From Ectothiorhodospira lacustris (GTDB lineage: Bacteria; Pseudomonadota; Gammaproteobacteria; Ectothiorhodospirales; Ectothiorhodospiraceae), in contig NZ_JAJNQN010000002.1 of NCBI RefSeq assembly GCF_022227845.1, positions 248,001 through 312,000 on the forward strand: a DNA stretch of 64,000 nt, written 5' to 3'. Within the stretch, counting starts at the first letter, position 1; each line of letters begins with the position of its first letter. The notes below the pieces were generated by a model that had not been told where the DNA came from, made no database searches, and saw only the letters and a list, made by a program, of their open reading frames with translations. Positions 15,739 to 26,142 of this stretch are shown here, one piece after another. The translations under genes and the position numbers were made by a program.

Positions 15739-17409
15739 TCAGGCCTGGCGCAGCCAGGCCAGCGACAGCATCCCCAACCCCGCAACGCCGGTGAGCCAGG
15801 CCAGCCAGGGCGCGCCCATCACCGCCGGTAGCGTCGGCGCCAGGGTCAGGACCAGCACGGCGCAGATCAGCAAACTACCCCCGGCCACTGCGAGGATGGC
15901 GGCCCGGTTACCCTCCCTGACCTCCGCCCGCAGGGCCTTGAACTGGGTCTTGTCCATGCCACGCACCCCCACGCCGCGGGCCTGAAGTCGCAGGGCCTCA
16001 TGGATCAGACCCGGCATGTCCGGGGCCTTTTCCAGGATCAGGGGCAGATTGCGCCGCAGGCCCTTGACCAGGGCCCGCACCCCCACCTGCTCGTCCATCC
16101 AGCGCTGGATGAAGGGGCGAGCGGTCTGCCACAGGTCCAGCTCCGGATAGAGATCCCGGCCCATGCCTTCGATGTTGAGCAGGGTCTTTTCCAGCAACAC
16201 CAACTGGGGCTGGACCTCCATGTTGAAGCGCCGAGCGGTCTGGAACAGGCGCACCAGTACGTAACCGAAGGAGATGTCCTTGAGGGGCTTTTCGAAAATG
16301 GGTTCACACACGGTGCGGATGGCCGCCTCCAGCTCCGTGATCCGCACATCCGGCGGCACCCAGCCGGACTCCACGTGCAGCTCCGCCACCCGGGCATAGT
16401 CCCGATTGAAGAAGGCGTAGAAGTTCTCCGCCAGATAGCGCTGATCCGCCGGCGACAGGGTACCGACGATGCCGAAATCCACCGCCAGATAGCTGGGGTC
16501 CGCCGGGTCGGAGACATCGATGAAGATGTTGCCCGGGTGCATGTCCGCATGGAAAAAGTTGTGGCGGAACACCTGGGTGAAGAAGATCTCCACGCCCCGC
16601 TCCGCCAGCAGCTTCAGGTCCACTCCCAGGGCCTTGAGGGTGGCCACGTCGGATACCGGCACCCCCTGGATGCGCTCCATCACCATCACGTCCTTGCGGC
16701 AGTAATCCCAAAACACCTCGGGCATGTAAAGGACGTTGGAATTCTCGAAGTTGCGACGGATCTGAGAGGCATTGGCGGCCTCCCGCAGCAGGTCCAGTTC
16801 GTCCAGGATGGTCTGCTCGTACTCGGCGACCACCTCCACCGGGCGCAGCCGCTTCCCCTCGGGCCAGTAGCGCTCCGTCAGCTCGGCGATGACGTACATG
16901 AGCTCCACGTCCCGACGAATGGCCTTCTCGATGTTGGGCCGCACCACCTTGACCACCACCCGGCGGCCGTCATGAAGCACCGCCCCATGCACCTGAGCGA
17001 TGGAGGCGGAGGCCATCGGGGCCTCCTCGAAGGCGGCAAACAGGCTCTCGATGGGACGCCCCAGGGATTTCTCGATGATGGCCCGGGCCTGCTCATTGGG
17101 GAACGGCGGCACCCGGTCCTGGAGCTTGGCCAGCTCCATGGCGATATCCTCGGGCAGCAGGTCACGCCGGGTGGAGATCATCTGGCCGAACTTGATGAAG
17201 ATGGGGCCGAGATCTTCCAGTGCGCGGCGAATCCGCTCGCCGCGACCGTAGGGCACGGTACGGAACCAGTTCCACGGGCCCAGATAGCGCAAAAAGCGCA
17301 CGGAGCGCAGCAGACGGATCGTCAGCACCACGTCATCCAGCCCATGGCGGATGAGGACGCGATTGATGGTAATCAGTCGAAGCAACTGGGAGGGGTGCAG
17401 GTGACGCAT
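15739..17409 (-). CDS. ubiB: UbiB, ubiquinone biosynthesis ABC1-family ATPase
   Basis: A 556-residue protein of the ABC1/ADCK atypical kinase family, needed for ubiquinone assembly and probably for moving lipid intermediates. The family markers are present: KFGQMISTR with the inhibitory KxGQ motif, the alanine-rich loop [10 protein letters not shown] in place of a glycine-rich loop, [15 protein letters not shown] and VDFGIVG. Two membrane spans at the C-terminus (about 505-550) anchor it. It follows ubiJ by 18 bases and forms the end of a ubiE-ubiJ-ubiB group, the usual gammaproteobacterial arrangement. Confidence 0.96.
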   Translation of the reverse strand: MRHLHPSQLLRLITINRVLIRHGLDDVVLTIRLLRSVRFLRYLGPWNWFRTVPYGRGERIRRALEDLGPIFIKFGQMISTRRDLLPEDIAMELAKLQDRVPPFPNEQARAIIEKSLGRPIESLFAAFEEAPMASASIAQVHGAVLHDGRRVVVKVVRPNIEKAIRRDVELMYVIAELTERYWPEGKRLRPVEVVAEYEQTILDELDLLREAANASQIRRNFENSNVLYMPEVFWDYCRKDVMVMERIQGVPVSDVATLKALGVDLKLLAERGVEIFFTQVFRHNFFHADMHPGNIFIDVSDPADPSYLAVDFGIVGTLSPADQRYLAENFYAFFNRDYARVAELHVESGWVPPDVRITELEAAIRTVCEPIFEKPLKDISFGYVLVRLFQTARRFNMEVQPQLVLLEKTLLNIEGMGRDLYPELDLWQTARPFIQRWMDEQVGVRALVKGLRRNLPLILEKAPDMPGLIHEALRLQARGVGVRGMDKTQFKALRAEVREGNRAAILAVAGGSLLICAVLVLTLAPTLPAVMGAPWLAWLTGVAGLGMLSLAWLRQA

Positions 17410-17427
17410 CGAGTGTCCTGAGTGTTC

Positions 17428-18054
17428 TTATCGCTGGGCCCGTGCCCGGGCTTGTTCCAGGCGCTGGATACGCGCCTGGAGGCGGTCTGCGTCGCTGCGC
17501 AGACGGTCCACCTCGTCCATGAAGACCTCCACCTCGCCCCGGGTGGGCAGGCTGCGGGTCTCTTCCTGCAGGTATTCCTTCACATCCAGGCGCAGGGATT
17601 CACGGCTGCGTTGCAGCCAGACCGACAGTCCGCGCCACGCCTCACCGGCACGGTGGGCCACCAGATCCCCGGTGATGCCGGACAGCAGCTCTTCCCAGTC
17701 CAGATCCACCTGACGCAACAGGTCGCTGAACCGGCGGGCCAGCTGGGGGTCGCCGATCACGTTGACCCCCTCCGGCAACCGGGCGCCGGGCTCGCCCGCC
17801 ATCAGGATCGCCAGCGTGGCGGGAGCGCCGCTGATGGTCACCCCCGGTTCACCGTCATACTGCCCCAGCACCTGCAGGTACTCCTGTGCCGGCACGAAGT
17901 AAAGGCACAGATCAACGCCGGTGACCTGCAGCGCCACCACCCCGCCCCGCAGGGCTGTCAGGCGCTCGTCGCTATGTGGATCCAGCGCCAGGTAACGACG
18001 GATGGCCCGCTCCAGCAGGGCCGTGACCAGGGTCGGCGGTGTAGGCATGGGCAT
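17428..18054 (-). CDS. ubiJ: UbiJ, ubiquinone biosynthesis accessory factor
   Basis: A 208-residue protein with an N-terminal SCP2 lipid-binding domain (about 10-120; LQVTGVDLCLYFVPAQ, GAPATLAILMAG) and a C-terminal coiled coil (about 170-205; VDRLRSDADRLQARIQRLEQ). UbiJ is part of the soluble Ubi complex and binds the lipid tail of intermediates. Its place between ubiE and ubiB supports the assignment more strongly than sequence alone, as the family is divergent. Confidence 0.9.
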   Translation of the reverse strand: MPMPTPPTLVTALLERAIRRYLALDPHSDERLTALRGGVVALQVTGVDLCLYFVPAQEYLQVLGQYDGEPGVTISGAPATLAILMAGEPGARLPEGVNVIGDPQLARRFSDLLRQVDLDWEELLSGITGDLVAHRAGEAWRGLSVWLQRSRESLRLDVKEYLQEETRSLPTRGEVEVFMDEVDRLRSDADRLQARIQRLEQARARAQR

Positions 18055-18081
18055 CTCTCCCGTGGGGCCGGACCCGCGGCG

Positions 18082-18831
18082 CTAGAGCTTGTAGCCCTTG
18101 TGCAGCGCCACGATGCCGCCGGTCAGGTTGTGGTAATCGCAGCGCTCGAAACCGGCCGTCTGCATCATCTGCTTCAGGGTCTCCTGATCCGGGTGCATGC
18201 GGATGCTCTCCGCCAGATAACGGTAGCTGTCCGCATCCCCCGCCACCATCTTGCCCATCAGCGGCAGGGCCTTGAAGCTGTAGACGTCATAGACCGACTG
18301 CAGCGGCTTGGTGGTGGGCTGGGAGAACTCCAGCACCAGCAGTTTGCCGCCGGGGCGCAGCACCCGCAGCATGGAGCGCAGGGCGGCATTCTTGTCGGTG
18401 ACATTGCGCAGCCCGAAGGCGATGGTGATGAGATCGAAATAGTCGTCCGGATAGGGCAGGCATTCCGCATTGCCCTGGACATAGTTGATGTTGCCCACCA
18501 GCCCCTCGTCCACTAGCCGGGCGCGGCCACAGGACAGCATGGAGGCGTTGATGTCGCACAGTACCACCTGCCCGGTGGGGCCGACGATACGGGAGAAACG
18601 AGAGGTCAGGTCGCCGGTGCCGCCGGCCAGGTCCAGGATCTTCTGCCCGGGGCGGGCGGCGGCCACCTCAATGGTGAAACGCTTCCAGACCCGGTGAATG
18701 CCCATGGACATGAGGTCATTCATGAGGTCGTAGCGGCCGGCCACGGAATGGAATACCTGTCCCACCCGTTTGACCTTGTCCTTCACCGGCACACGTTCGT
18801 AGCCGAAATCAGTGGTGTTGTCGTCGGACAT
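18082..18831 (-). CDS. ubiE: UbiE, demethylmenaquinone/2-polyprenyl-benzoquinol methyltransferase
   Basis: A 249-residue SAM-dependent methyltransferase that adds the C-methyl group in ubiquinone and menaquinone synthesis. Diagnostic stretches are [22 protein letters not shown], the SAM loop [10 protein letters not shown], and FGLRNVTDK and LEFSQP further on; it ends [12 protein letters not shown]. The start at [14 protein letters not shown] matches the family; an in-frame upstream extension to 18900 would add 23 unrelated residues and run into the DUF971 gene. Confidence 0.97.
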   Translation of the reverse strand: MSDDNTTDFGYERVPVKDKVKRVGQVFHSVAGRYDLMNDLMSMGIHRVWKRFTIEVAAARPGQKILDLAGGTGDLTSRFSRIVGPTGQVVLCDINASMLSCGRARLVDEGLVGNINYVQGNAECLPYPDDYFDLITIAFGLRNVTDKNAALRSMLRVLRPGGKLLVLEFSQPTTKPLQSVYDVYSFKALPLMGKMVAGDADSYRYLAESIRMHPDQETLKQMMQTAGFERCDYHNLTGGIVALHKGYKL

Positions 18832-18845
18832 GCATGCTCCCGTTG

Positions 18846-19202
18846 TCAGCCTTGGCGCTGGTGGCCGGCAGCCTCCAGTCGCTCCAGATATGTCTGCCAC
18901 ATCCGGGCCTGATCGACGCCCAGATGATAGAGGTAATTCCAGTCGTAGATGCCGGTGTCGTGTCCATCCGAGAACACCAGCTTGATACCGTAGTTGCCCA
19001 CCGGTTCGATGCCGGTGATGGTCACGTCTTCCTTGCCCACCTGCAGGACCTCCTGCCCGGGACCATGGCCGGTCACCTCGGCGGAAGGGGAGTGTACCCG
19101 CAGGAATTCGCAGCTGAGCCGATGGGCCTCATCATCGGCGTAGACCATTTCCAGCATTCGTGCCTGCCGATGCAGGCGGATATCGGTCGGGCGATGCTTC
19201 AT
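18846..19202 (-). CDS. DUF971 family protein
   Basis: A 118-residue protein matching the DUF971 domain, also found at the N-terminus of gamma-butyrobetaine hydroxylases: [23 protein letters not shown] and [26 protein letters not shown] are characteristic. Genes of this family commonly sit between hslU and ubiE in gammaproteobacteria, as here, and some members are linked to iron-sulfur protein assembly. The role of this stand-alone form is not established. It begins 22 bases after hslU. Confidence 0.9.
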   Translation of the reverse strand: MKHRPTDIRLHRQARMLEMVYADDEAHRLSCEFLRVHSPSAEVTGHGPGQEVLQVGKEDVTITGIEPVGNYGIKLVFSDGHDTGIYDWNYLYHLGVDQARMWQTYLERLEAAGHQRQG

Positions 19203-19224
19203 GGGCGCGTGCCTCCCGCGGTCG

Positions 19225-20565
19225 TCACAGGATATAGCGGCTCAGATCCTCGTCCTGCACCAGTTCACCCAGGCGCTCACTCACATAGGCGGCATCGATG
19301 ACCAGGGGGCTGCTGCAGTCCGGGGCCTCGAAGGAGATCTTCTCCAGCACCCGCTCGATCACCGTGTGCAGGCGGCGGGCACCGATGTTTTCGGTACGCT
19401 CGTTCACCTGGAAGGCGATCTCGCCCAGACGGCGCACACCGTCCTCGGTGAATTCCACGGTGACACCCTCGGTAGCCAGCAGGGCCGCATACTGCTCGGT
19501 GAGGGAGGCACGGGGCTCGGTGAGGATGCGCACGAAGTCCTCGGTGGTGAGGGCCTCCAGCTCCACCCGGATGGGCAGGCGCCCCTGCAGCTCCGGAATC
19601 AGGTCCGAGGGCTTGGCCAGATGGAAGGCACCGGAGGCGATGAACAGGATGTGGTCGGTATGCACTGAACCGAACTTGGTGGAGACGGTGCAGCCTTCCA
19701 CCAGGGGCAAAAGGTCCCGCTGCACCCCTTCCCGGGAGACGTCGGCACCGCTGTATTCACCGCGGCGCACCACCTTGTCGATCTCGTCGAGGAAGACGAT
19801 GCCGTTCTGCTCCACATGGGAGACGGCCCGCAGCTTGATGTCGTCCTCATTCACCAGACGGGCGGCCTCCTCGTCGGTGATGAGCTTGAAGGCCTCGGCG
19901 ATCTTGAGCTTGCGGGTGCGGGTACGCTGCCCGCCCAGGTTCTGGAACAGGCCTTGCAGCTGGTTGGCCATGTCTTCCATCCCCGGCGGGGTCATGATCT
20001 CCACCCCCGGCGGCAGGGCCTGGACCTGGATCTCGATCTCCTTGTCGTCCAGCTTGCCTTCCCGCAGGCGTTTGCGGAATTTCTGCCGGGTCTCGGAATC
20101 GGCACCGCGAGACGGGGTGTCGTCGGCCATGAAGCCGCCGCTGCCGCGCGGCGGCGGCAGCAGGGCGTCCAGGATGCGTTCCTCGGCGGCCTCCTCGGCC
20201 CGGTGGCGCATCTTGTCCATCTCCTGCTCCCGCAGCATCTTCACGGCGGCGTCCACCAGGTCGCGAATGATGGATTCCACGTCCCGGCCCACGTAGCCCA
20301 CCTCGGTGAACTTGGTGGCCTCCACCTTGATGAAAGGGGCATTGGCCAGGCGGGCCAGACGGCGGGCGATCTCGGTCTTGCCCACGCCGGTGGGGCCGAT
20401 CATGAGGATGTTCTTGGGGGTGACCTCACGGGCCAGGGCCGCGGGCAGCTGCTGGCGGCGCCAGCGGTTGCGCAGGGCAATGGCCACTGCCTTCTTGGCG
20501 GCATCCTGACCGACGATGAAACGGTCCAGTTCCTGAACGATTTCGCGGGGGGTCATTTCAGTCAT
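19225..20565 (-). CDS. hslU: HslU, ATPase subunit of the HslUV protease
   Basis: A 446-residue AAA+ unfoldase that feeds substrates to HslV. It starts [20 protein letters not shown] and has Walker A GPTGVGKT (57-64), the pore motif GYVG, the I-domain in the middle, Walker [10 protein letters not shown], and the C-terminal tail ending in LSRYIL that docks into HslV and activates it. The length is normal. It follows hslV by 49 bases and is co-transcribed with it. Confidence 0.98.
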   Translation of the reverse strand: MTEMTPREIVQELDRFIVGQDAAKKAVAIALRNRWRRQQLPAALAREVTPKNILMIGPTGVGKTEIARRLARLANAPFIKVEATKFTEVGYVGRDVESIIRDLVDAAVKMLREQEMDKMRHRAEEAAEERILDALLPPPRGSGGFMADDTPSRGADSETRQKFRKRLREGKLDDKEIEIQVQALPPGVEIMTPPGMEDMANQLQGLFQNLGGQRTRTRKLKIAEAFKLITDEEAARLVNEDDIKLRAVSHVEQNGIVFLDEIDKVVRRGEYSGADVSREGVQRDLLPLVEGCTVSTKFGSVHTDHILFIASGAFHLAKPSDLIPELQGRLPIRVELEALTTEDFVRILTEPRASLTEQYAALLATEGVTVEFTEDGVRRLGEIAFQVNERTENIGARRLHTVIERVLEKISFEAPDCSSPLVIDAAYVSERLGELVQDEDLSRYIL

Positions 20566-20614
20566 GGCACATCTCTTTACGCTGACAAAGGGGCTGTGAT
20601 CGGACGGGGCCTGA

Positions 20615-21148
20615 TCACAGCTCCTCGATGGTCAGGTGATGATTGGTGTAGATGCAGATATCGGCGGCGATGCTGAGAGACTTTTCAGTGATCTCCCGGG
20701 CCGACAGCTGGGTATTCTCGTACAGGGCACGGGCAGCGGACTGGGCGAACGGGCCGCCGGAGCCGATGGCGATGATGCCGTCTTCCGGCTCGATCACGTC
20801 ACCATTGCCGGAAATGATCAGGGAGTTGTCCCTGTCGGCCACCGCCAGCAGGGCTTCCAGACGACGCAGGGAACGCTCGGTGCGCCAGTCCTTGGCCAGT
20901 TCCACGGCGGCCCGCAGCAGGTTGCCGCTGTATTTTTCCAGCTTGCCCTCGAAACGCTCGAACAGGGTGAAGGCATCGGCGGTGCCCCCGGCAAAACCGG
21001 CCACCACCCGATCATGGTGCAGGCGACGGACCTTGCGGGCATTGCCCTTCATGATGGTATTGCCCAGAGAGACCTGACCATCCCCACCGAGGGCGACCTG
21101 CCCATTACGGCGCACGGAGACGATGGTGGTACCGCGGAACTGTTCCAA
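20615..21148 (-). CDS. hslV: HslV, threonine protease subunit of HslUV
   Basis: A proteasome-like peptidase of 177 residues. The catalytic N-terminal threonine after processing is Thr7 in [19 protein letters not shown] and [16 protein letters not shown] are family hallmarks. I chose a TTG start at 21148 because GAGGAG lies seven bases upstream and LEQFRGTT matches the MEQFRGTT start of many homologues. A GTG five codons earlier sits inside that ribosome-binding site and is less likely. Confidence 0.97.
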   Translation of the reverse strand: MEQFRGTTIVSVRRNGQVALGGDGQVSLGNTIMKGNARKVRRLHHDRVVAGFAGGTADAFTLFERFEGKLEKYSGNLLRAAVELAKDWRTERSLRRLEALLAVADRDNSLIISGNGDVIEPEDGIIAIGSGGPFAQSAARALYENTQLSAREITEKSLSIAADICIYTNHHLTIEEL

Positions 21149-21226
21149 GGGGAAACTCCTCACGTCTTGATGCCGACGACTGAGGGGGCATTGTAACGGA
21201 ACTCGGGCGCGAGGGGAGACGGCCGG

Positions 21227-22159
21227 TCAGGAGTTTTGCTTTTGGCGCCGCGCCCGGGGATGGGCGGCATCATAGACCTGGGCCAGGTGCTGGTAATCCA
21301 GATGGGTGTAGATCTGCGTGGTACCGATGTCCGCATGCCCCAGCAGTTCCTGCACCGCCCGCAGATCCTGGGACGACTCCAGCATGTGGCTGGCAAAGGA
21401 GTGGCGCAGCAGGTGAGGATGCACATGCCGCTCCAGCCCCTGAGCCAGGGCACGGCGGGCCATGCGCTTCTGAATGGCGCGAGGGGTCAGGCGCCGTCCA
21501 TGGCGGGCCACGAACAGCGCCGGCTCGTCCACCGCGGCCCACTGGGCACGTACCCGCAACCACGCCGCCAGCGCCTCCCGGGCCTTGCGGCCCACCGGCA
21601 CCTGGCGCACCTTGCGGCCCTTGCCCAGTACCCGCACCATGCCGTCGGCCAGATCCAGCTGGGTGCAGTCCAGAGAGGTCAGCTCCGACAGCCGCAGCCC
21701 CGAGGAATAGAACAGCTCCAGAATTGCCCGATCCCGTAGCGCCGGCAGGCTGTCGCCGGGAATCTCCACCAACCGTCCGACTTCCTCCACGTCCAGCACC
21801 TCGGGCAGCTTGCGAGGGGTCTTGGGCGCCCTCACCCCCTGGGCCGGATTGGCCCCCACCACACCTTCGCGGATGAGGTAATTAAAGAACCCCCGCACAG
21901 AGGACAGCAGCCGCTGCAGACTGCGCCCGGAGGCCCCGGCCCGATGGCGGGCCGCCACCAGGGCACGAATGTCATGGACGGTCACGTGGGACCAGTCCGA
22001 GTCCGGCTCGGCACTGCGGAAAGGGACATGCCCCCGCAGCACCATGAGGTCCCGGCGATAATTGCTCACCGTATGGGGGGAATAGGCCCGCTCACGGGCC
22101 AGATGGCCCAGATAGGCCTGGATACGGCGATCCGTCAGGGCGGCCTCGGGGGCGTTCAT
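21227..22159 (-). CDS. xerC: XerC tyrosine recombinase
   Basis: A 310-residue site-specific recombinase that with XerD resolves chromosome dimers at dif. The N-terminal core-binding domain spans about 1-105. The catalytic residues are all present: Arg156 (GLRLSE), Lys180, His249 and Arg252 (HPHLLRHSFASH), His275 (LLGHADIGTTQIY) and Tyr284. The length and the dapF-DUF484-xerC order, a classical gammaproteobacterial arrangement, support XerC over XerD or an integrase. Its ATG overlaps the DUF484 stop. Confidence 0.95.
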   Translation of the reverse strand: MNAPEAALTDRRIQAYLGHLARERAYSPHTVSNYRRDLMVLRGHVPFRSAEPDSDWSHVTVHDIRALVAARHRAGASGRSLQRLLSSVRGFFNYLIREGVVGANPAQGVRAPKTPRKLPEVLDVEEVGRLVEIPGDSLPALRDRAILELFYSSGLRLSELTSLDCTQLDLADGMVRVLGKGRKVRQVPVGRKAREALAAWLRVRAQWAAVDEPALFVARHGRRLTPRAIQKRMARRALAQGLERHVHPHLLRHSFASHMLESSQDLRAVQELLGHADIGTTQIYTHLDYQHLAQVYDAAHPRARRQKQNS

Positions 22160-22869
22160 CCCGTGGCCAAACGATGGCCCACTGCATGGGAGAGGATCTC
22201 GCCCAGATAATCCAGGAACAGGGTACCCATGCCGGGATGGAAGCGGGCGCCATCCTGACTGCCCAGTCCCAGCACGCCCAGGGGGCGGGTACCCTCCATC
22301 AGGGGTACGGCAACGGCGGACTGCAGGGACAGATCCTCATCCTCGGGGAACAGGGCCTTGAACTGGACAGCGGACAGGCGTCCGCACAGGGGACGACGGG
22401 TCTCGAACAGCTTGTCGAAGCTGCGCATGGCCGCATCATCGGAGGCCGTGAAGTGCAGGCCCTTCTGCGGATCACCGCACAGGCGCACCACCACCGCATC
22501 GGCCCGGAATTCGTTGCGCAACTGCTCTTGGGTGGTGGCCAGCACCGCATCCAGGCTGTCCGCCTCCATGAGCCCCAGGGCCAGCTGATGCAGGCGCTGA
22601 CTCAGGCGCTCGTTTTCCCGCGCCACCTGCACCAGGTCCATGAGTTTGCGCTCCAACCCCCGGTTACGCTCCCGCAGCAGCCCGATCTGACGCTCGATCA
22701 GGGAGACCGCGTCCCCGCAGGGGTGGGGTACACGCATCACCTCCAGCAGGGCAAGGTGACGTTCGAAGAAATCAGGACGGGCCATCAGATAGGACTCAAC
22801 GACCGCTTCGGACAGGGTCTCGTCGGACAGGGCCTCGCTCGCGAGAGCCCCCTTGTCGGATATGCTCAT
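22156..22869 (-). CDS. DUF484 family protein (GAF-like)
   Basis: A 237-residue protein of the DUF484 family, which lies between dapF and xerC in many gammaproteobacteria. It has an N-terminal helical part with [28 protein letters not shown], a coiled coil with [20 protein letters not shown], and a GAF-like C-terminal domain (about 100-235; [23 protein letters not shown]). The function is unknown. Its start overlaps the dapF stop as ATGA, so translation is coupled. Confidence 0.93.
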   Translation of the reverse strand: MSISDKGALASEALSDETLSEAVVESYLMARPDFFERHLALLEVMRVPHPCGDAVSLIERQIGLLRERNRGLERKLMDLVQVARENERLSQRLHQLALGLMEADSLDAVLATTQEQLRNEFRADAVVVRLCGDPQKGLHFTASDDAAMRSFDKLFETRRPLCGRLSAVQFKALFPEDEDLSLQSAVAVPLMEGTRPLGVLGLGSQDGARFHPGMGTLFLDYLGEILSHAVGHRLATG

Positions 22870-23699
22870 AGTTCGATGGTACCCGTAAAGACCGAGGTGG
22901 CGGGACCGGTCATGAAGACCGGGTCGTCTTCGCGACCCGCCCACTGTATCACAAGCCGGCCGCCCGGCAGATCCACGTCCACCCGGGCCTCCAGCAGACC
23001 CTGGATACGACCGGCCACGACTGCGGCACAGGCGCCAGTGCCGCAGGCCAGGGTCTCACCGGCACCACGCTCGTAGACCCGCAGGCGAACATGGGTGGGA
23101 GACACCACCTCCATGAAACCGGCATTCACTCGCCGGGGAAATCGGGGATGTCCCTCAATGGCTGGCCCCAGCCGGGCCACCGCTGCGGTCTGCACGTTAT
23201 CCACCCGCAGCACCGCGTGGGGATTGCCCATGGAGACGGCGCCGATTTCCAGGGTCTGATCATTCACTGCCAGGCTGTACCAGGGCGCCGCCTTGTCGGC
23301 CTCGAAGGGGATCTCCCAGGGCGCCAGCCGCGGGGGGCCCATATCCACGGTCACCTGCCCGTCCGCCTCCACCTGCAGGGTAATGATTCCTGCGGCGGTC
23401 TCCACGGGAACCCGAGTCTCCCGGGTCAACCCCTGGTCCCGGACAAACACGGCAAAGCAGCGGGCGCCGTTGCCGCACTGCTCCACCTCGTTGCCATCGG
23501 CATTGAAGATGCGGTAGCGGAAGGCCGCCCGGCCCGGATCGGACGGCGGTTCCACCATCAGCACCTGATCGCAGCCTACGCCCAGACGTCGATGGGCCAG
23601 GAACCGGACGTGGTCCGGCGTGAGACTGACCTGCTGGCGCACACCATCGATGACGACAAAGTCGTTGCCCAGGCCATGCATTTTCGTGAATCGGATCAT
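22866..23699 (-). CDS. dapF: Diaminopimelate epimerase
   Basis: A 277-residue enzyme that converts LL- to meso-diaminopimelate for lysine and peptidoglycan. It has the family start [15 protein letters not shown], the first catalytic cysteine in EQCGNGARC (Cys75) and the second in [10 protein letters not shown]. Two ATGs lie side by side at the start; I give the second, the first would add one Met. The usual partners lptM and lysA are not next to it here but about 16 kb to the right. Confidence 0.97.
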   Translation of the reverse strand: MIRFTKMHGLGNDFVVIDGVRQQVSLTPDHVRFLAHRRLGVGCDQVLMVEPPSDPGRAAFRYRIFNADGNEVEQCGNGARCFAVFVRDQGLTRETRVPVETAAGIITLQVEADGQVTVDMGPPRLAPWEIPFEADKAAPWYSLAVNDQTLEIGAVSMGNPHAVLRVDNVQTAAVARLGPAIEGHPRFPRRVNAGFMEVVSPTHVRLRVYERGAGETLACGTGACAAVVAGRIQGLLEARVDVDLPGGRLVIQWAGREDDPVFMTGPATSVFTGTIEL

Positions 23700-23818
23700 C
23701 ATGGTGGTGAGATTAAAGGCTTGTCGGGCTGCTGGGAAGCACTTGAGCAGGGCAAAAAGGTGACGCCCGCCCTCAATTTTGTCACCCTGTAAAAAGGCCC
23801 GGATCGAGGGAGTTTCCC

Positions 23819-24817
23819 ATGACTGCATTCGCCCCCCTGCCTCACCGCCAGACCCCGGACGGCAGTCTGCGCCGGGTCGGTGTCGAACTGGAGATGGCCG
23901 ACATCTCTCTGGATGCCATCGCCGCGATCATCATCGACTGTTTCGGCGGCAAACAGCACCGCCATTCCCCGTTCGAGCATGAGATCACCGGTACCCGCCT
24001 CGGCGACTTCCAGCTGGAGCTGGACAGCAGCCTGCTCAAGCGCCGTGAATATCTGGATTATCTGGAAAACATGGGTGTGTCGGTGGATCGGGACGCGGAA
24101 CCCGGCACCCTGGAACACACCCTGGCCGGGGTGGCGGGCCTCATCGTCCCTCACGAGGTGGTCGCCCCGCCCATCCCCCACGATACCCTGCCGGAACTGG
24201 ACCACCTGCGGGCACGTCTGCAGGCGGCCGGGGCCAAGGGCACACACGCCTCCCTGGTCTATGCCTTCGGCCTGCAGCTCAATCTGGAACTGGCCCGGCA
24301 TGATGCAGACTATATCCTGCGACACCTGCAGGCCTTCCTGCTGCTTAATGACTGGCTGCTGGAAGAGGCACAGACCGACCTCTCCCGACGCCTGACGCCT
24401 TTCGTGGAACCGTTTCCGGCGAAATGGGGGCAACGCATCCTACGGCCGGACTATGCCCCGGATCTTGAACAGCTCATCGACGATTACCTCACGGACAACC
24501 CCACCCGCAACCGTCCCCTGGACATGCTCCCCCTGTTCGCCCATCTGTCCCCAGGGCGGATCGAGGCCGCACCGGTGGAACACCACCTGATCCGGCCCCG
24601 GCCCACCTTCCATTATCGCCTGCCGGACTGCCGGATCGACGAGCCGGACTGGAACCTAAGCATGCCCTGGAACGGCTGGGTGGCGGTGGAACGTCTGGCG
24701 GCAGATCCGCAGCGACTCATGGCCGTGGCCCGGGCGTACCTGGACCGACCGGATGAAACCCTGGCGGATAAGGGGCGCCGCTGGGCCACCCAGGTGAGCG
24801 ACTGGCTGAGGAGGTAA
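23819..24817 (+). CDS. Putative amidoligase enzyme
   Basis: A 332-residue protein of the amidoligase_2 group of the glutamine-synthetase/ATP-grasp-like COOH-NH2 ligases. The N-terminal strand [13 protein letters not shown] and [14 protein letters not shown] carry the metal- and ATP-binding acidic residues, and [18 protein letters not shown] carries a conserved histidine and asparagine. Such enzymes join a carboxylate to an amine; substrates are mostly unknown. It is two bases from a class-I amidotransferase gene, a pairing described for this family in comparative genomics. The ATG follows GGGAG. Confidence 0.85.
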   Translation: MTAFAPLPHRQTPDGSLRRVGVELEMADISLDAIAAIIIDCFGGKQHRHSPFEHEITGTRLGDFQLELDSSLLKRREYLDYLENMGVSVDRDAEPGTLEHTLAGVAGLIVPHEVVAPPIPHDTLPELDHLRARLQAAGAKGTHASLVYAFGLQLNLELARHDADYILRHLQAFLLLNDWLLEEAQTDLSRRLTPFVEPFPAKWGQRILRPDYAPDLEQLIDDYLTDNPTRNRPLDMLPLFAHLSPGRIEAAPVEHHLIRPRPTFHYRLPDCRIDEPDWNLSMPWNGWVAVERLAADPQRLMAVARAYLDRPDETLADKGRRWATQVSDWLRR

Positions 24818-24819
24818 AC

Positions 24820-25602
24820 ATGGCACGAAAACCACGCATCGGCGTCACTGGTCCCGACCAAGGGGGCATGGCAGCCTGGCTGATGACCGCATGGTGCATC
24901 CTGCGCGCCGGCGGCCGACCGGTGCGGATCACCCCCACCCGTCCCCATGACGGCAGCGAGCTGGATGGCCTGGTGATCGGCGGCGGCGCCGACGTGGATC
25001 CGGGCCTTTACGGTCAGGATCCGCTGAGTCTGATGAAGGAAATCGAGGCCACTGAACGCAGGGGACGACAGCGACTACTGGGGTTCGTCCTCTATCCCCT
25101 GCTGTGGCTGCTGCGGCGAACCCTGTTCACCCGTCTGGAAGGCGAAGATCAGGGCCGAGACCGGCTGGAAGAAGCCCTGATCCGAATGGCCCGCGAGCGC
25201 GGCCTGCCGCTGCTGGGCATCTGCCGAGGCATGCAGCTGCTGAATGTGGTCCATGGCGGCACGCTGCACCAGGAACTGAGCGGTTTCTACCAGGAGTGCC
25301 CGCAGGTGCGCAGCATCCTGCCCCGCAAACAGGTGGTCCTGGAGCCGGGTTGCCGCCTGGCACAGCTGGCGGGTCCAACCCCTCTGGCGGTGAATGCCCT
25401 GCACAATCAGGCGGTGGATCGGCTGGGAACAGGGGTCATCATCGCCGCCCGGGAACCCAGCGGCGTGGTCCAGGCCATTGAGGTCGGAGGCGAGCCGATG
25501 CTGATCGGGGTACAGTGGCACCCGGAGTTCCTGCCCCACAAGGACCGGCATCAGGCCCTGTTCCGGGGGTTGGTGGCAGCCGCCGGGGCCGGCGGCCCTT
25601 GA
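24820..25602 (+). CDS. Class-I glutamine-amidotransferase-like hydrolase (peptidase C26)
   Basis: A 260-residue protein of the gamma-glutamyl-gamma-aminobutyrate hydrolase family. The catalytic triad is intact: Cys135 in LLGICRGMQ, His234 and Glu236 in QWHPEF; GGGADVDPGLYG near 54-65 is also typical. Residues 86-98 (LLGFVLYPLLWLL) form an unusual hydrophobic insertion that could touch the membrane. It should cleave a gamma-glutamyl or similar isopeptide bond, perhaps reversing or supplying ammonia for the preceding amidoligase. Its AGGAGG ribosome-binding site lies inside the amidoligase end, so the two are coupled. Confidence 0.88.
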   Translation: MARKPRIGVTGPDQGGMAAWLMTAWCILRAGGRPVRITPTRPHDGSELDGLVIGGGADVDPGLYGQDPLSLMKEIEATERRGRQRLLGFVLYPLLWLLRRTLFTRLEGEDQGRDRLEEALIRMARERGLPLLGICRGMQLLNVVHGGTLHQELSGFYQECPQVRSILPRKQVVLEPGCRLAQLAGPTPLAVNALHNQAVDRLGTGVIIAAREPSGVVQAIEVGGEPMLIGVQWHPEFLPHKDRHQALFRGLVAAAGAGGP

Positions 25603-25680
25603 TCTTGGCCGGCACCGGGTCCAAGATTGAACCCATGGATGTATTCGGCGGCATGACCGTCATCACAGGGAGAAGATGCC

Positions 25681-26133
25681 ATGGAGGCAGCTCAGGTGAA
25701 CCCCACCCGGCCGATGGTGCCGGCCACGATGGAGCCGGTCGGCCCCTTCATTCTCGCCCGGGTCCTGGAGGCCCAGTCCGGTGAAGCCCGCTGGGTGGAA
25801 TGTCCGGACGGCGCCACCCTGGCCCCCATGGCCCATGCGCAGGGCGTACCCGCCCTACGGCCGGGGGACCGGGTCCTGGTCCTGACCCAGACCACCACCG
25901 GCCCCATCGTCCTCGACCGCCTGCGGCGTCATGGTGAAGCCCCCCCCTGTACCGGGCTCACGGAACGGGACGGTCGGGTCCATCTGCGTGCGGAACAGGG
26001 TCTCTACCTACGCTGCGGCGCCGCCTCCATCAGTCTCGACCCGGAAGGACGCATGGAGATGCGCGGGCGGGAGCTGCACGGCATCATGGCGCGGGTGATG
26101 CACTTCCTCGCGGCCCGCATTCATTTCAACTGA
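25681..26133 (+). CDS. DUF6484-like type VI secretion accessory protein
   Basis: A 150-residue protein with a beta-rich central part resembling the OB/gp5-like region of VgrG-type proteins (ILARVLEAQSGEARWVEC, LRPGDRVLVLTQ, GPIVLDRL) followed by RVHLRAEQGLYLRCG and a helix ending VMHFLAARIHF. I assign it to the DUF6484/DUF3540-like group that accompanies DUF2169 proteins in type VI secretion gene sets. It probably helps load an effector or spike protein. It opens a four-gene run with tight spacing. The family call is from pattern memory and is moderate. Confidence 0.65.
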   Translation: MEAAQVNPTRPMVPATMEPVGPFILARVLEAQSGEARWVECPDGATLAPMAHAQGVPALRPGDRVLVLTQTTTGPIVLDRLRRHGEAPPCTGLTERDGRVHLRAEQGLYLRCGAASISLDPEGRMEMRGRELHGIMARVMHFLAARIHFN

Positions 26134-26142
26134 GTCATCACC

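Noticed and set aside
16000-17421. A 473-codon open frame on the plus strand
   Set aside because: It is exactly antisense to ubiB, His/Gln/Leu-rich and low in complexity, as expected from the reverse frame of a GC-rich gene.
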